Part shown: one piece after another, positions 1 to 6,347 of the stretch
How the letters are laid out: the number at the start of each line of letters is the position of its first letter
Numbering within the stretch: position 1 is the stretch's first letter
Origin: NBML01 sp029939535
GTDB lineage: Bacteria > Desulfobacterota > Desulfobacteria > Desulfobacterales > Desulfobacteraceae
Reading direction: 5' to 3'
Assembly: GCA_029939535.1 (NCBI GenBank)
Contig: JAOZST010000148.1
Coordinates: forward strand, 1-9,628
DNA: 9,628 nt
The notes under the pieces: generated by a model
Databases searched by the model: none
Seen by the model: only the letters and a program-made list of their open reading frames with translations
What the model was told of the DNA's origin: nothing
Program-made: the position numbers and the translations under genes

Positions 1-60
1 TATTTTATTAACATAAAAGGGCGGGGTCTGCAGGGTAATGGCGGCGGGATAGCTGCGTAG

Positions 61-210
61 CTGCGGTTACAGTATTATGCAAACGGATGTGAGGGCGGGT
101 TACACTATTCACTAGCGCATATTTGCAGTTATTTTTCGAAAACTCAAGAATTTAATCAAAAGGGATATGCCGAAATGTTTTTATTGGATACAGAGGAATG
201 GAAAAAATGA
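61..210 (+). pseudogene. Possible C-terminal remnant of an unrecognised gene
   Basis: Plus-strand frame 1 is open for 49 codons after an in-frame TAG (58-60) and ends at TGA 208-210. Its last third is rich in charged and aromatic residues (ending LLDTEEWKK), which reads more like real protein than the G-rich first third. The same frame is also open from base 1 to 57 before the TAG. It could be the end of a broken gene, or chance. I see no domain and no start codon with a ribosome site, so this is only a flag. Confidence 0.15.
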
Positions 211-227
211 CTTTTGAATGATATAAT
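199..227 (+). promoter_or_regulatory. Candidate sigma-70 promoter, extended -10
   Basis: A perfect TATAAT (222-227) is preceded by TGA, giving the extended -10 form TGnTATAAT. A TGGAAA (199-204; four of six matches to TTGACA) lies 17 bases upstream, the ideal spacing. Transcription would start near base 234 and reach the reductase gene at 513 after a leader of about 280 bases. It is the best promoter match I found in the window, but it rests on consensus alone. Confidence 0.45.
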
Positions 228-395
228 ACCTGCTCAGCACTCATTCTTATTTTGTGCGGACTATTATTAACAGTTTTGAGTTTTTTCCATCATCGTAAGA
301 CATTTTGTGTTTGGGGAAAATTTTATTCATCAAGTAAATAAGCAACCGCTCCTTTAACATAAAATTTAACAAAATTGTTCTGGATGAATTTTCAG

Positions 396-410
396 GTCCA
401 TGGTATGGAC
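396..410. repeat. Short inverted repeat in leader
   Basis: GTCCAT and ATGGAC form perfect 6-base arms around a 3-base centre. It lies in the untranslated stretch between the candidate promoter and the reductase gene. It could be an operator half-site pair or a small RNA hairpin. No T-run follows, so it is not an intrinsic terminator. Confidence 0.3.
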
Positions 411-450
411 GTGGGAAATTGATAAATGTATGGAATAAAACCAGGATACA

Positions 451-507
451 ATGGATAAAAAATATACCCTGACCCGATTTAAAAAACAATTGTTTCAAAA
501 GGCCTGA
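451..507 (+). CDS. 18-codon mini-ORF just upstream of the reductase
   Basis: An ATG at 451, preceded by AGGA (443-446) at suitable spacing, opens an 18-codon frame with a strongly basic product (MDKKYTLTRFKKQLFQKA) ending at TGA 505-507, five bases before the TTG start of the next gene. It could be a leader peptide that couples ribosomes to the poorly initiated reductase, or a start region displaced by a frameshift. It is in a different frame from the reductase. No family is recognisable, and chance occurrence is quite possible. Confidence 0.25.
   Translation: MDKKYTLTRFKKQLFQKA
484..495. repeat. 12-base perfect palindrome AAACAATTGTTT
   Basis: A fully symmetrical 12-mer with no spacer ends 17 bases before the start codon of the reductase gene. 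Its position would suit a repressor site or steric control of translation. It also lies inside the mini-ORF. AT-rich palindromes of this size occur by chance, so function is unproven. Confidence 0.25.
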
Positions 508-512
508 ATCCC

Positions 513-1604
513 TTGATTGATGTTGTTGTTATAGGGGCGGGCCCTGCCGGAACAGCAGCAGCCTTTGATCTTCTGGTGAAAGGGTTTTCAGTCCTGCTTC
601 TGGATAAATATGAGTTTCCAAGGAAAAAGGCCTGTGCCGGGGGAATTACTCCCAAGGCCCTGTCACTGTTTCGATATGATATTGGTGCTCTTGTCAAACG
701 CCAATGCCGGAGTATAAAGATCAGGCCCCCTGGAAAAAGTTCATTTTTAATCCAGAATAATAATCCAATCTGCCATATGACCCAGCGATGGGAGCTGGAT
801 TTTTTTTCCCTGCAAAAGGTTCTGGCAAAGGGGGGACAGTTCCAGAAAGTCAAAAATTTTTCCATTGAGGGAAAAGCCTCTCATGTGCAGATCAGAACCA
901 GTAATCAATTGATCAAGGCCAGGTATCTCATTGGTGCAGACGGGGCCAATTCCAGGGTCAGACGTCTGACAGATTCTTCCTGCCAAGTGGTTCGATACCC
1001 TGCTATTGAAGCGGATGTAGAGGTGGAAAATCCTGGGTTCCATAAAATGGAATTTGATTTTTCCATGCCGGGAAAAGGATATTATTGGGTTTTTCCCAAA
1101 GATAATCACATCAATATCGGTATTTATTCAACCACAGGCAGTCCGGGTTTACAACAAAAGCAATTGGCTGAATATGCAAAAATCCGTTTTGGTAAAAACT
1201 GTTCAGGCAAGATTCGGCTTAAGGCCTTTAAAGGCTATTCCCTTGGTGTGGGAGGCTATACCCTCAATCCAGTTAAAAAAGGAAGAGCTTTGCTTGTAGG
1301 TGATGCTGCAGGGCTTGCTGAAACTCTTCTAGGGGAGGGAATCTATTTTGCCCTTAAAAGCGGCCAGGCAGCAGCTCAGGCAATTGCCAATGCCCATGGT
1401 TCAAATACCCTGCCAGGCGTTTTTTATGCCCGTGAAATAAAAAAGATACGCAGGGAGTTGAGGCTGTATTATTTAAGTTCAAAATGTCTGTATTCATTTC
1501 CATCCATCTCATTAAATCTATTGTCCCGGCCGTTTTTCCATAAAAGATTTGCCCAGGGCTATGCAGATGGTAAGACCCTGGGACAAATTATTTCTCTTCT
1601 GTAG
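513..1604 (+). CDS. Geranylgeranyl reductase family FAD-dependent oxidoreductase
   Basis: The 363-residue product is a flavoprotein of the geranylgeranyl reductase/PHBH-fold group, which typically reduces C=C bonds of isoprenoid chains (prenyl lipids, quinone tails) at the membrane or in the cytosol. Visible motifs are the N-terminal GxGxxG dinucleotide site (GAGPAG, residues 8-13) with the ribose-binding acid Asp31; the family signature FPRKKACAGGI (35-45), including Cys41 and the paired glycines; GADG at 141-144; and the second FAD motif around Gly263-Asp264 followed by AGLAETLLGEGI. Length is normal for the family. The start is a TTG at 513 because no in-frame ATG lies nearby, a stop sits at 480-482, and the FAD fold must begin here. 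The upstream AAAGG (498-502) is a weak, rather distant ribosome site. A strong terminator follows, so it appears to be transcribed separately from the ABC genes. The substrate cannot be deduced. Confidence 0.9.
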   Translation: MIDVVVIGAGPAGTAAAFDLLVKGFSVLLLDKYEFPRKKACAGGITPKALSLFRYDIGALVKRQCRSIKIRPPGKSSFLIQNNNPICHMTQRWELDFFSLQKVLAKGGQFQKVKNFSIEGKASHVQIRTSNQLIKARYLIGADGANSRVRRLTDSSCQVVRYPAIEADVEVENPGFHKMEFDFSMPGKGYYWVFPKDNHINIGIYSTTGSPGLQQKQLAEYAKIRFGKNCSGKIRLKAFKGYSLGVGGYTLNPVKKGRALLVGDAAGLAETLLGEGIYFALKSGQAAAQAIANAHGSNTLPGVFYAREIKKIRRELRLYYLSSKCLYSFPSISLNLLSRPFFHKRFAQGYADGKTLGQIISLL

Positions 1605-1617
1605 TCCTTTTGTTTAA

Positions 1618-1657
1618 TGCTGCCTCTAGTGTATAGAGGTGGCAGATTTTCTTTTTT
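1618..1657 (+). terminator. Strong intrinsic terminator
   Basis: An 11-pair stem (TGCTGCCTCTA at 1618-1628 against TAGAGGTGGCA at 1634-1644, nine Watson-Crick pairs plus two G-T wobbles) closes a five-base loop and is followed by TTTT-C-TTTTTT (1647-1657). It starts 14 bases after the reductase stop codon. It separates that gene from the ABC transporter unit starting 38 bases further on. Confidence 0.85.
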
Positions 1658-1695
1658 CATGATACTTTAATATTTTTTTTAACAAATAATAGGTT

Positions 1696-2469
1696 GTGAT
1701 GAAGCGGGTTACAGGAATTATAAAATCCGGGGTTTTTCTGGGCATTCTGACAATGATACTGGTTGTTGGATATAAAAATCTTGAATATAACTGGCAATGG
1801 TATAGGATAACACCCTTTTTTTTTTCCATGGAAAACGGTCAGTTAACCAAAGGCCTATTACTTAACGGCCTTATTATCACTTTAAAAATTTCATCCCTGG
1901 GACTTGTCATATCAATGCTCCTGGGTTTTTTCTCCGCTTTTGCACGCCTGTCCCGGTTTCCCATGCTGCGGATGATGGCCTGGATTTATGTTGAAACCAT
2001 CCGGAACACTCCTTTGCTGATTCAGATTTTTTTAATATATTTTGTTATTTCACCGGTATTGAATATTTCTGCCTTCTGGTCTGCGATAATTGCCCTGAGC
2101 CTGTTTGAAGGAGCCTATTCTTCTGAAATAATCCGGTCCGGTATCATCAATATTCCCCAGGGCCAGTTTGAAGCAGCCCAAAGCCTGGGGATGTCAACGC
2201 CGGCCACCTATGTAAAGGTGATCATTCCCCAGATGCTGCGACAGACACTTCCCATGCTTGCCGGGCAGAGCGTTTCTCTGATCAAGGACTCGGCCCTGGT
2301 AAGCACTATTTCCATCTATGATTTGACCATGCAGGGGCAGAAAATTGTCTCAGAAACATTTTTAACTTTTGAAATCTGGTTTGCTGTGGCATTATGTTAC
2401 TTATCAATTACAGCAAGTCTTTCTTTCTTAATCAGGCTGTTTGAAAATAAAATGAAGTATAAAAATTAA
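1696..2469 (+). CDS. Polar amino acid ABC transporter permease (first subunit)
   Basis: A 257-residue inner-membrane permease of the HisMQ/GltJK type, which forms one half of the membrane channel of an amino acid importer. Hydrophobic segments are seen near residues 12-27, 58-82, 105-122, 126-146 and 225-250. The cytoplasmic EAA loop that docks the ATPase is intact (EAA at 159-161, Gly165, then I-I-P), followed by the usual conserved LIKDSALVSTIS stretch. The periplasmic YNWQWYRITPFF segment after the first helix matches a similar one in the second permease. The annotated start is GTG 1696; the adjacent ATG 1699 is equally possible, with AGG at 1691-1693 as a weak ribosome site. It is followed after 37 bases by the binding protein. 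Substrate specificity is unknown; an acidic or polar amino acid is likely from the family. Confidence 0.92.
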   Translation: MMKRVTGIIKSGVFLGILTMILVVGYKNLEYNWQWYRITPFFFSMENGQLTKGLLLNGLIITLKISSLGLVISMLLGFFSAFARLSRFPMLRMMAWIYVETIRNTPLLIQIFLIYFVISPVLNISAFWSAIIALSLFEGAYSSEIIRSGIINIPQGQFEAAQSLGMSTPATYVKVIIPQMLRQTLPMLAGQSVSLIKDSALVSTISIYDLTMQGQKIVSETFLTFEIWFAVALCYLSITASLSFLIRLFENKMKYKN

Positions 2470-2471
2470 TG

Positions 2472-2496
2472 TTTACTAATCAATTTATTTAGTAAA
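2472..2496 (+). promoter_or_regulatory. Hairpin overlapping the binding-protein ribosome site
   Basis: TTTACTAA (2472-2479) and TTAGTAAA (2489-2496) are perfect 8-base inverted arms around a nine-base loop. The right arm runs into the ribosome site AAAGGAG (2494-2500). It could protect the downstream message and raise binding-protein output relative to the permease, mask the ribosome site, or be a DNA operator. The stem is AT-rich and weak, so its role is open. Confidence 0.4.
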
Positions 2497-2506
2497 GGAG
2501 ATTCTG

Positions 2507-3328
2507 ATGAAAAAATTTTGTTATATGATCGGGGTGACCCTGTTATTGTTTGGATATGGCATTGCCCTGGCTGGAGATACTGGCAGTCAGCTTTCCGGGG
2601 AAAGTATTATTGAAAAAATTCAGAAAGAGAGGGTGATAAGGGTTGGCATGTCAACCTTTGTGCCCTGGGCAATGAAAGATAAAAAAGGGCAGTTAATCGG
2701 ATTTGAGATTGATGTTGCAAAAAAACTGGCCCAGGACATGGGAGTTGAAATAGAATTTATTCCAACTGCCTGGTCCGGTATTATTCCTGCACTTTTGACG
2801 GGAAAATTTGATGTGATCATAGGTGGAATGGGTATAACTCCCACCCGGAACCTTAAGGTTAATTTTACCATGCCCTATGACTTTTCAGGCATGTCCCTGG
2901 TGGCACACAAGAAAAAGGCCAATGGTTTTTCAACAATCGAAGATTTTAATAAAAAAGAGGTGACCATAGCTGCACGCATGGGAACTACGGCAGAGCAGGC
3001 TGCACGTAAATTCATGCCCAATGCAGAAATTAAACTTTTTGAAAATGAAAGCCAGGCATTGCAGGAGCTTAATCTAGGTCGTGTCCATGCCGTTGTCTCA
3101 TCTGCTCCCATGCCAGTGTTCCATGCCTTGAAATATCCTGAGAAACTTTTTGTACCGTTAAAGGAAAATTTCACAAAAGAACCCATTGGATTTGCCATTC
3201 AAAAAGGGGATTATGATGCATTGAATTATTTTAATAACTGGATACTAAACATGCATTCCCAGGGATTTTTAAAAGAAAAAAAATCATATTGGTTTGAATC
3301 AAAAAAGTGGGAAAGCCTTGTTAAGTAG
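2507..3328 (+). CDS. Periplasmic amino acid-binding protein of ABC importer
   Basis: A 273-residue extracellular solute-binding protein family 3 (SBP_bac_3) member that captures the solute in the periplasm and delivers it to the two permeases. Residues 1-22 form a classic signal peptide (basic start, hydrophobic core, ALA cleavage before Gly23). There is no lipobox, so it should be soluble. The mature domain begins with the family pattern RVIRVGMSTFVPW, then GFEIDVAKKLAQDMG and GKFDVIIGGMGITPTR. Arg114 in TPTR is at the position that normally binds the ligand carboxylate, and the NFTMPY segment follows. The start is secure: AAAGGAG (2494-2500) sits six bases before ATG. The 3' end overlaps the next permease gene by 35 bases, and the stop TAG is followed at once by an in-frame TAA. 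The exact ligand cannot be read from the sequence. Confidence 0.93.
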   Translation: MKKFCYMIGVTLLLFGYGIALAGDTGSQLSGESIIEKIQKERVIRVGMSTFVPWAMKDKKGQLIGFEIDVAKKLAQDMGVEIEFIPTAWSGIIPALLTGKFDVIIGGMGITPTRNLKVNFTMPYDFSGMSLVAHKKKANGFSTIEDFNKKEVTIAARMGTTAEQAARKFMPNAEIKLFENESQALQELNLGRVHAVVSSAPMPVFHALKYPEKLFVPLKENFTKEPIGFAIQKGDYDALNYFNNWILNMHSQGFLKEKKSYWFESKKWESLVK

Positions 3329-4202
3329 TAAATCCAATAAATTAACCCTTGTGGATATTCTGGTAGTCCTTATGGTGATGGCTGCCATAACCTTTTTTTT
3401 CACACGCATGGGAAGTATTCTGTCCTATGATTGGCAATGGAAATCCATACCCGGGTATTTTATATTCAAAGATGCTGAAACCGGACAATTTCATACCAAT
3501 ATCCTTTTAACCGGTTTTTTTACCACCATCCGGCTCAGCATCTGGGCCACGGGAATTGGATTTTTACTGGGCACCATCTCCGGTATGTTGGGAGCCAAGG
3601 GGTCCTTTTCCCAGCGGTTTATCAGTCGTCTCTATGTTGAAACCATCAGAAATATTCCCTCCCTGGTACTGGTAATCCTTTTTTATTATTTTGTATCCTC
3701 CCAGTTTCTGGACAGTCTACGTCTGGACCAGTGGCTGAGGAATCAATCACAGGATTTCCAGGAGGGAATGAAATTTATACTGGCCGGACCCGGCCAGATT
3801 AATGCCTTTGTATCTGCTGTAGTGGCATTGGCCATCTATGAAGGAGCCTATATTTCAGAAATCGTCCGGGGAGGGATCAATGGGATTCCCCAGGGCCAGT
3901 GGGAGGCATCATGGTCCCTGGGTCTATCCAGGCCAAAAACCTTTGTATTGGTGATCCTGCCCCAGGCATTCCGCCAGGTGGCATTTCCCCTTGCCGGTCA
4001 GTTTATTTCCACTATCAAGGATTCTGCCATTGTTTCTGTGATTTCAATCCAGGAATTGACATTCCAGGGGATGGAATTAATGGCTGCAACTTTTTTAACC
4101 TTTGAAATCTGGATGACCATTACCCTTTTGTATTTTATCTTGACCTTTTCCTTGTCCCGAACAATGGCTTTTATAGAAAAAAAGGCCTCCCATATGTATT
4201 AA
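3294..4202 (+). CDS. Polar amino acid ABC transporter permease (second subunit)
   Basis: A 302-residue permease that should pair with the first one. It has a long first helix (residues 19-39), the periplasmic YDWQW-IPGYF segment, and further membrane helices. A 35-residue polar insertion after residue 138 (roughly LRLDQWLRNQSQDFQEGMKF) is absent from the partner. The ATPase-docking loop is present as EAS (from Glu204) with SLGLSRP and an ILP end, followed by TIKDSAIVSVIS. The C-terminal ATFLTFEIW matches ETFLTFEIW of the first permease, so the two are paralogues. The upstream TTG at 3294 has little ribosome site. TTG 3318, after GTGGGAAAG, is a plausible alternative that gives an 11-base overlap with the binding-protein gene. 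Either way, the overlap points to translational coupling. Confidence 0.9.
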   Translation: MNQKSGKALLSSKSNKLTLVDILVVLMVMAAITFFFTRMGSILSYDWQWKSIPGYFIFKDAETGQFHTNILLTGFFTTIRLSIWATGIGFLLGTISGMLGAKGSFSQRFISRLYVETIRNIPSLVLVILFYYFVSSQFLDSLRLDQWLRNQSQDFQEGMKFILAGPGQINAFVSAVVALAIYEGAYISEIVRGGINGIPQGQWEASWSLGLSRPKTFVLVILPQAFRQVAFPLAGQFISTIKDSAIVSVISIQELTFQGMELMAATFLTFEIWMTITLLYFILTFSLSRTMAFIEKKASHMY

Positions 4203-4263
4203 AAAAGCCGGGGAAAAATAAAAGCGGATAAGACGATTCAATTAATGAAGGGGAAGAATAATC
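4203..4263 (+). promoter_or_regulatory. Short linker with ribosome site GAAGGGGAAG
   Basis: The 61-base gap between the second permease and the FAD reductase shows no hairpin with a T-run and no clear promoter, so co-transcription is likely. A purine-rich GAAGGGGAAG (about 4248-4257) lies a few bases before the TTG at 4264 and decides that unusual start. An ATG at 4245-4247 is out of frame. Confidence 0.6.
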
Positions 4264-6285
4264 TTGAACAGACTGGCCCGGGAAATATTGACCCTGGAAG
4301 ATGGAAACAGGATTACTGTCCTGGGCGGGGGACCTTCAGGGGCATTTTTTGCCATCCATGTGCTCAGGGAGGCAAAAAATGCAAATAAGAATATAAAGGT
4401 AACCATAATTGACAAACGAATGGTCCTGGAACCAGGCAGGCCATTGAAAGAGCTTAAAGGGTGTAATTTCTGCGCCGGTATTATTTCCCCACGGCTTGAA
4501 AAAGAGCTAATTAAAAATCGTCTCAAACTTCCCAAAGAAGTAATCTGCGAAAAATTTACCCATATATGGATACACGGACTCTGGAAAAATTTTCCCCTGA
4601 GGGTCCCCCCAGGGCAGGAGGTATTGTCAGTATTCCGGGGGACCCTTCCTCCTAAAAGAGAGGGAAAGACACTTGGATTGGATGCCTTTTTGTTAAAAAA
4701 AGCTGTTGAGGAAGGGGCAGATATCATTACCGGAGAAGCTCAAACCATTGAATATACAAGAAAAAAGAAACCATTACTCAGGATAAAATCTCCCCTGGGT
4801 GATGTTTTTACCATTGAATCTGATTTTGCCTGCATTTGTACTGGGATAAATCTAACTCCTGGAAATCAATATAAAAATAATACGATTTTTTCCTCATATC
4901 AAAAGATCAACCCTTTGTTTACACAGCCAAAAACAAGGTCCACATTGATCTTTGAGCTGAAACCCGGTAGTCAATATTTGAAAAAATATATTAACAAAGA
5001 ATTATATATTATTGTGTCGGGATCAAAAAAACTGGATCTTGAACATATTGCCCTGATACCCAAGGGGGATTATCTTACTATTTCCCTTGTGGGAAAAACC
5101 ATTAACAATGCATGCTTTCCCGAAGATCTTCTAAAAATTATTAAAACTTTTTTGTCCCTTTCCAGGATTCAAAAAATCCTGCCAGGCCTTGAGAGCACGC
5201 CAATTGTCTGCACATGTAACCCCTATATGGCAGTTGCGCCAGCCAAAGCCCCTTTTTCCGACAGGATAGCCATGGCCGGGGATGCTCTTGGTGCCAGACT
5301 TTACAGGGATGGGCTTTTTTCCGCCTTTGTCTCTGCCCAGGCCCTTGCCAGGACTGTAATTTACAGAGGAATGGATGAAAAAAGCCTTTCAAAGGGCTAT
5401 GGCAGGGTAATAGCATGGCTTAAAACCGATAATCAGTATGGCAGATTTGTAATCGGACTGATACAATGGGTTTTGAAATCCCCTATTTTGAACAGAATCC
5501 TTTATCAGACATTTGCAACTGAAATGAAATTTAAAAAGCAGGAAGAATGGTCCCTGGGAAAGGTTTTATGGAAAATAGGAAGTGGATCTGCTGATTATAG
5601 AGAAGTGTTCAGGGACCTGATCCGGAGATCTGTATTTTTATCAATTCTGACAGGTATATTTAAAACCTTCAGAAATATTCTGACAGAAATTTTTTTTGGT
5701 CTGCACTGGGAAGACTATGGAAGGTCTCCAACTGTCATTATCAAGGAAAAACGAGATTATATAAAGAAATCAATTGCTTTACCCCTGGGAATAAAACTGA
5801 ATAAATCACCTGAAATGGAAAGGATGTATGCCATAAAAATCAGGGCATCATCCAAAAAAATTTTCAAGGAACTTGGCAAGTTTGGTGATCCAGACAGCAA
5901 ATTTCTCAGGCTCAGGTTTGTGGATATAAAAAGAGTTTCTGGTTTACCTAACCAAAAGGGATTTATTGTCAGATATGGCCTTGGTATGCTTCCCATTTCC
6001 ATGGATATTCACCTGGTAAAGACAATTCCAGGAAAGGCCCTGTTATATGAACCAACCGAACTTTTTACAAAGCAGGGAAAGCTGCTTTTTGATATTACAC
6101 CCACCAAAGATGGAAATAACCGACTGGTACTCTATACAGCTTTTGATTTTAAAAAAGGCAGTGGTCCTTTGACCAGAATATTCTGGAAATTGTTTAAAAT
6201 GGGATTTCCCGACTATGCCCATGATGTTGTGTGGAACCATGCCATCTGCTGTATAAAAGGGGAAGCGGAAAAAAATACTCCATAA
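4264..6285 (+). CDS. FAD-dependent reductase (geranylgeranyl reductase-like) fused to SRPBCC-like domain
   Basis: The 673-residue protein begins with an FAD-binding reductase domain: GGGPSG (21-26), acidic Asp50 closing the second strand (TIIDKR), GCNFCAGII (66-73; the CAGxI equals the geranylgeranyl reductase signature but with an extra Cys67, making CxxC), and a second flavin motif at Gly339-Asp340 followed by ALGARLYRDGLFSAF. A CTC pair (Cys316, Cys318) adds further thiols. After residue 400 come an amphipathic stretch (about 454-490) and, from about 515 to 670, a domain with the strand-helix-strands order and the late WNHAICCIK helix expected of SRPBCC/START-type lipid-binding cups. Ordinary family members end near 350-450 residues, so the tail is an addition. 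TTG start chosen from the upstream GAAGGGGAAG. Likely last gene of the ABC operon. The reductase fold is clear; the tail assignment is pattern-based. Confidence 0.75.
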   Translation: MNRLAREILTLEDGNRITVLGGGPSGAFFAIHVLREAKNANKNIKVTIIDKRMVLEPGRPLKELKGCNFCAGIISPRLEKELIKNRLKLPKEVICEKFTHIWIHGLWKNFPLRVPPGQEVLSVFRGTLPPKREGKTLGLDAFLLKKAVEEGADIITGEAQTIEYTRKKKPLLRIKSPLGDVFTIESDFACICTGINLTPGNQYKNNTIFSSYQKINPLFTQPKTRSTLIFELKPGSQYLKKYINKELYIIVSGSKKLDLEHIALIPKGDYLTISLVGKTINNACFPEDLLKIIKTFLSLSRIQKILPGLESTPIVCTCNPYMAVAPAKAPFSDRIAMAGDALGARLYRDGLFSAFVSAQALARTVIYRGMDEKSLSKGYGRVIAWLKTDNQYGRFVIGLIQWVLKSPILNRILYQTFATEMKFKKQEEWSLGKVLWKIGSGSADYREVFRDLIRRSVFLSILTGIFKTFRNILTEIFFGLHWEDYGRSPTVIIKEKRDYIKKSIALPLGIKLNKSPEMERMYAIKIRASSKKIFKELGKFGDPDSKFLRLRFVDIKRVSGLPNQKGFIVRYGLGMLPISMDIHLVKTIPGKALLYEPTELFTKQGKLLFDITPTKDGNNRLVLYTAFDFKKGSGPLTRIFWKLFKMGFPDYAHDVVWNHAICCIKGEAEKNTP

Positions 6286-6308
6286 AAATGAATACGCCCC
6301 ATTTTTAT
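6282..6308. terminator. AT-rich hairpin between convergent genes
   Basis: ATAAAAATG (6282-6290) and CATTTTTAT (6300-6308) are perfect nine-base arms around a nine-base loop. The left arm contains the stop codon of the FAD reductase, and the right arm supplies a T-run, so it can act in both directions for the two converging genes. The stem has a single G-C pair, making it a weak terminator at best. Confidence 0.45.
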
Positions 6309-6347
6309 TAATACCTGGTCAATACATACAGGAGTAAAAAATAGACA

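Larger units (their letters stand above)
1..512. other. Gene-poor upstream region
   Basis: No gene of convincing length lies here. The first 100 bases are unusually G-rich (several GGCGGG-type clusters, and a tandem 8-base duplication TAGCTGCG at 50-65), unlike the AT-rich bases 110-512. Frame 1 on the plus strand is open from the window edge to a TAG at 58-60 and again from 61 to a TGA at 208-210, which could be the decayed or amber-interrupted tail of an upstream gene, but I recognise no family in it. The rest carries a candidate promoter, two palindromes and one mini-ORF, listed separately. Confidence 0.5.

Noticed and set aside
58..60. In-frame TAG read as a pyrrolysine codon
   Set aside because: Known pyrrolysine methyltransferases continue for well over 100 residues after the amber codon and have recognisable sequence; only 49 unrecognised codons follow here.
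1..120. Integron attC-like recombination site
   Set aside because: The GTTAC-type motifs present do not match the GTTRRRY core, and no paired inverse core was found.
247..498. 83-codon minus-strand open frame in the leader region
   Set aside because: It starts with TTG, has no ribosome site, and its Phe/Ile/Lys-rich translation matches what AT-rich noncoding DNA gives. It shows no domain.
747..1109. Minus-strand open frame inside the first reductase
   Set aside because: It is a shadow of the clear plus-strand flavoprotein gene and has no motif of its own.
2153..3900. Shared 16-base ATTCCCCAGGGCCAGT in both permease genes as a DNA repeat element
   Set aside because: It encodes the conserved IPQGQ segment before the EAA loop in both paralogues, so protein constraint and common descent explain it.
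4242..4727. 161-codon minus-strand open frame opposite the second FAD reductase
   Set aside because: The opposite strand carries clear FAD-binding motifs over the same bases, while this frame gives a low-information peptide.
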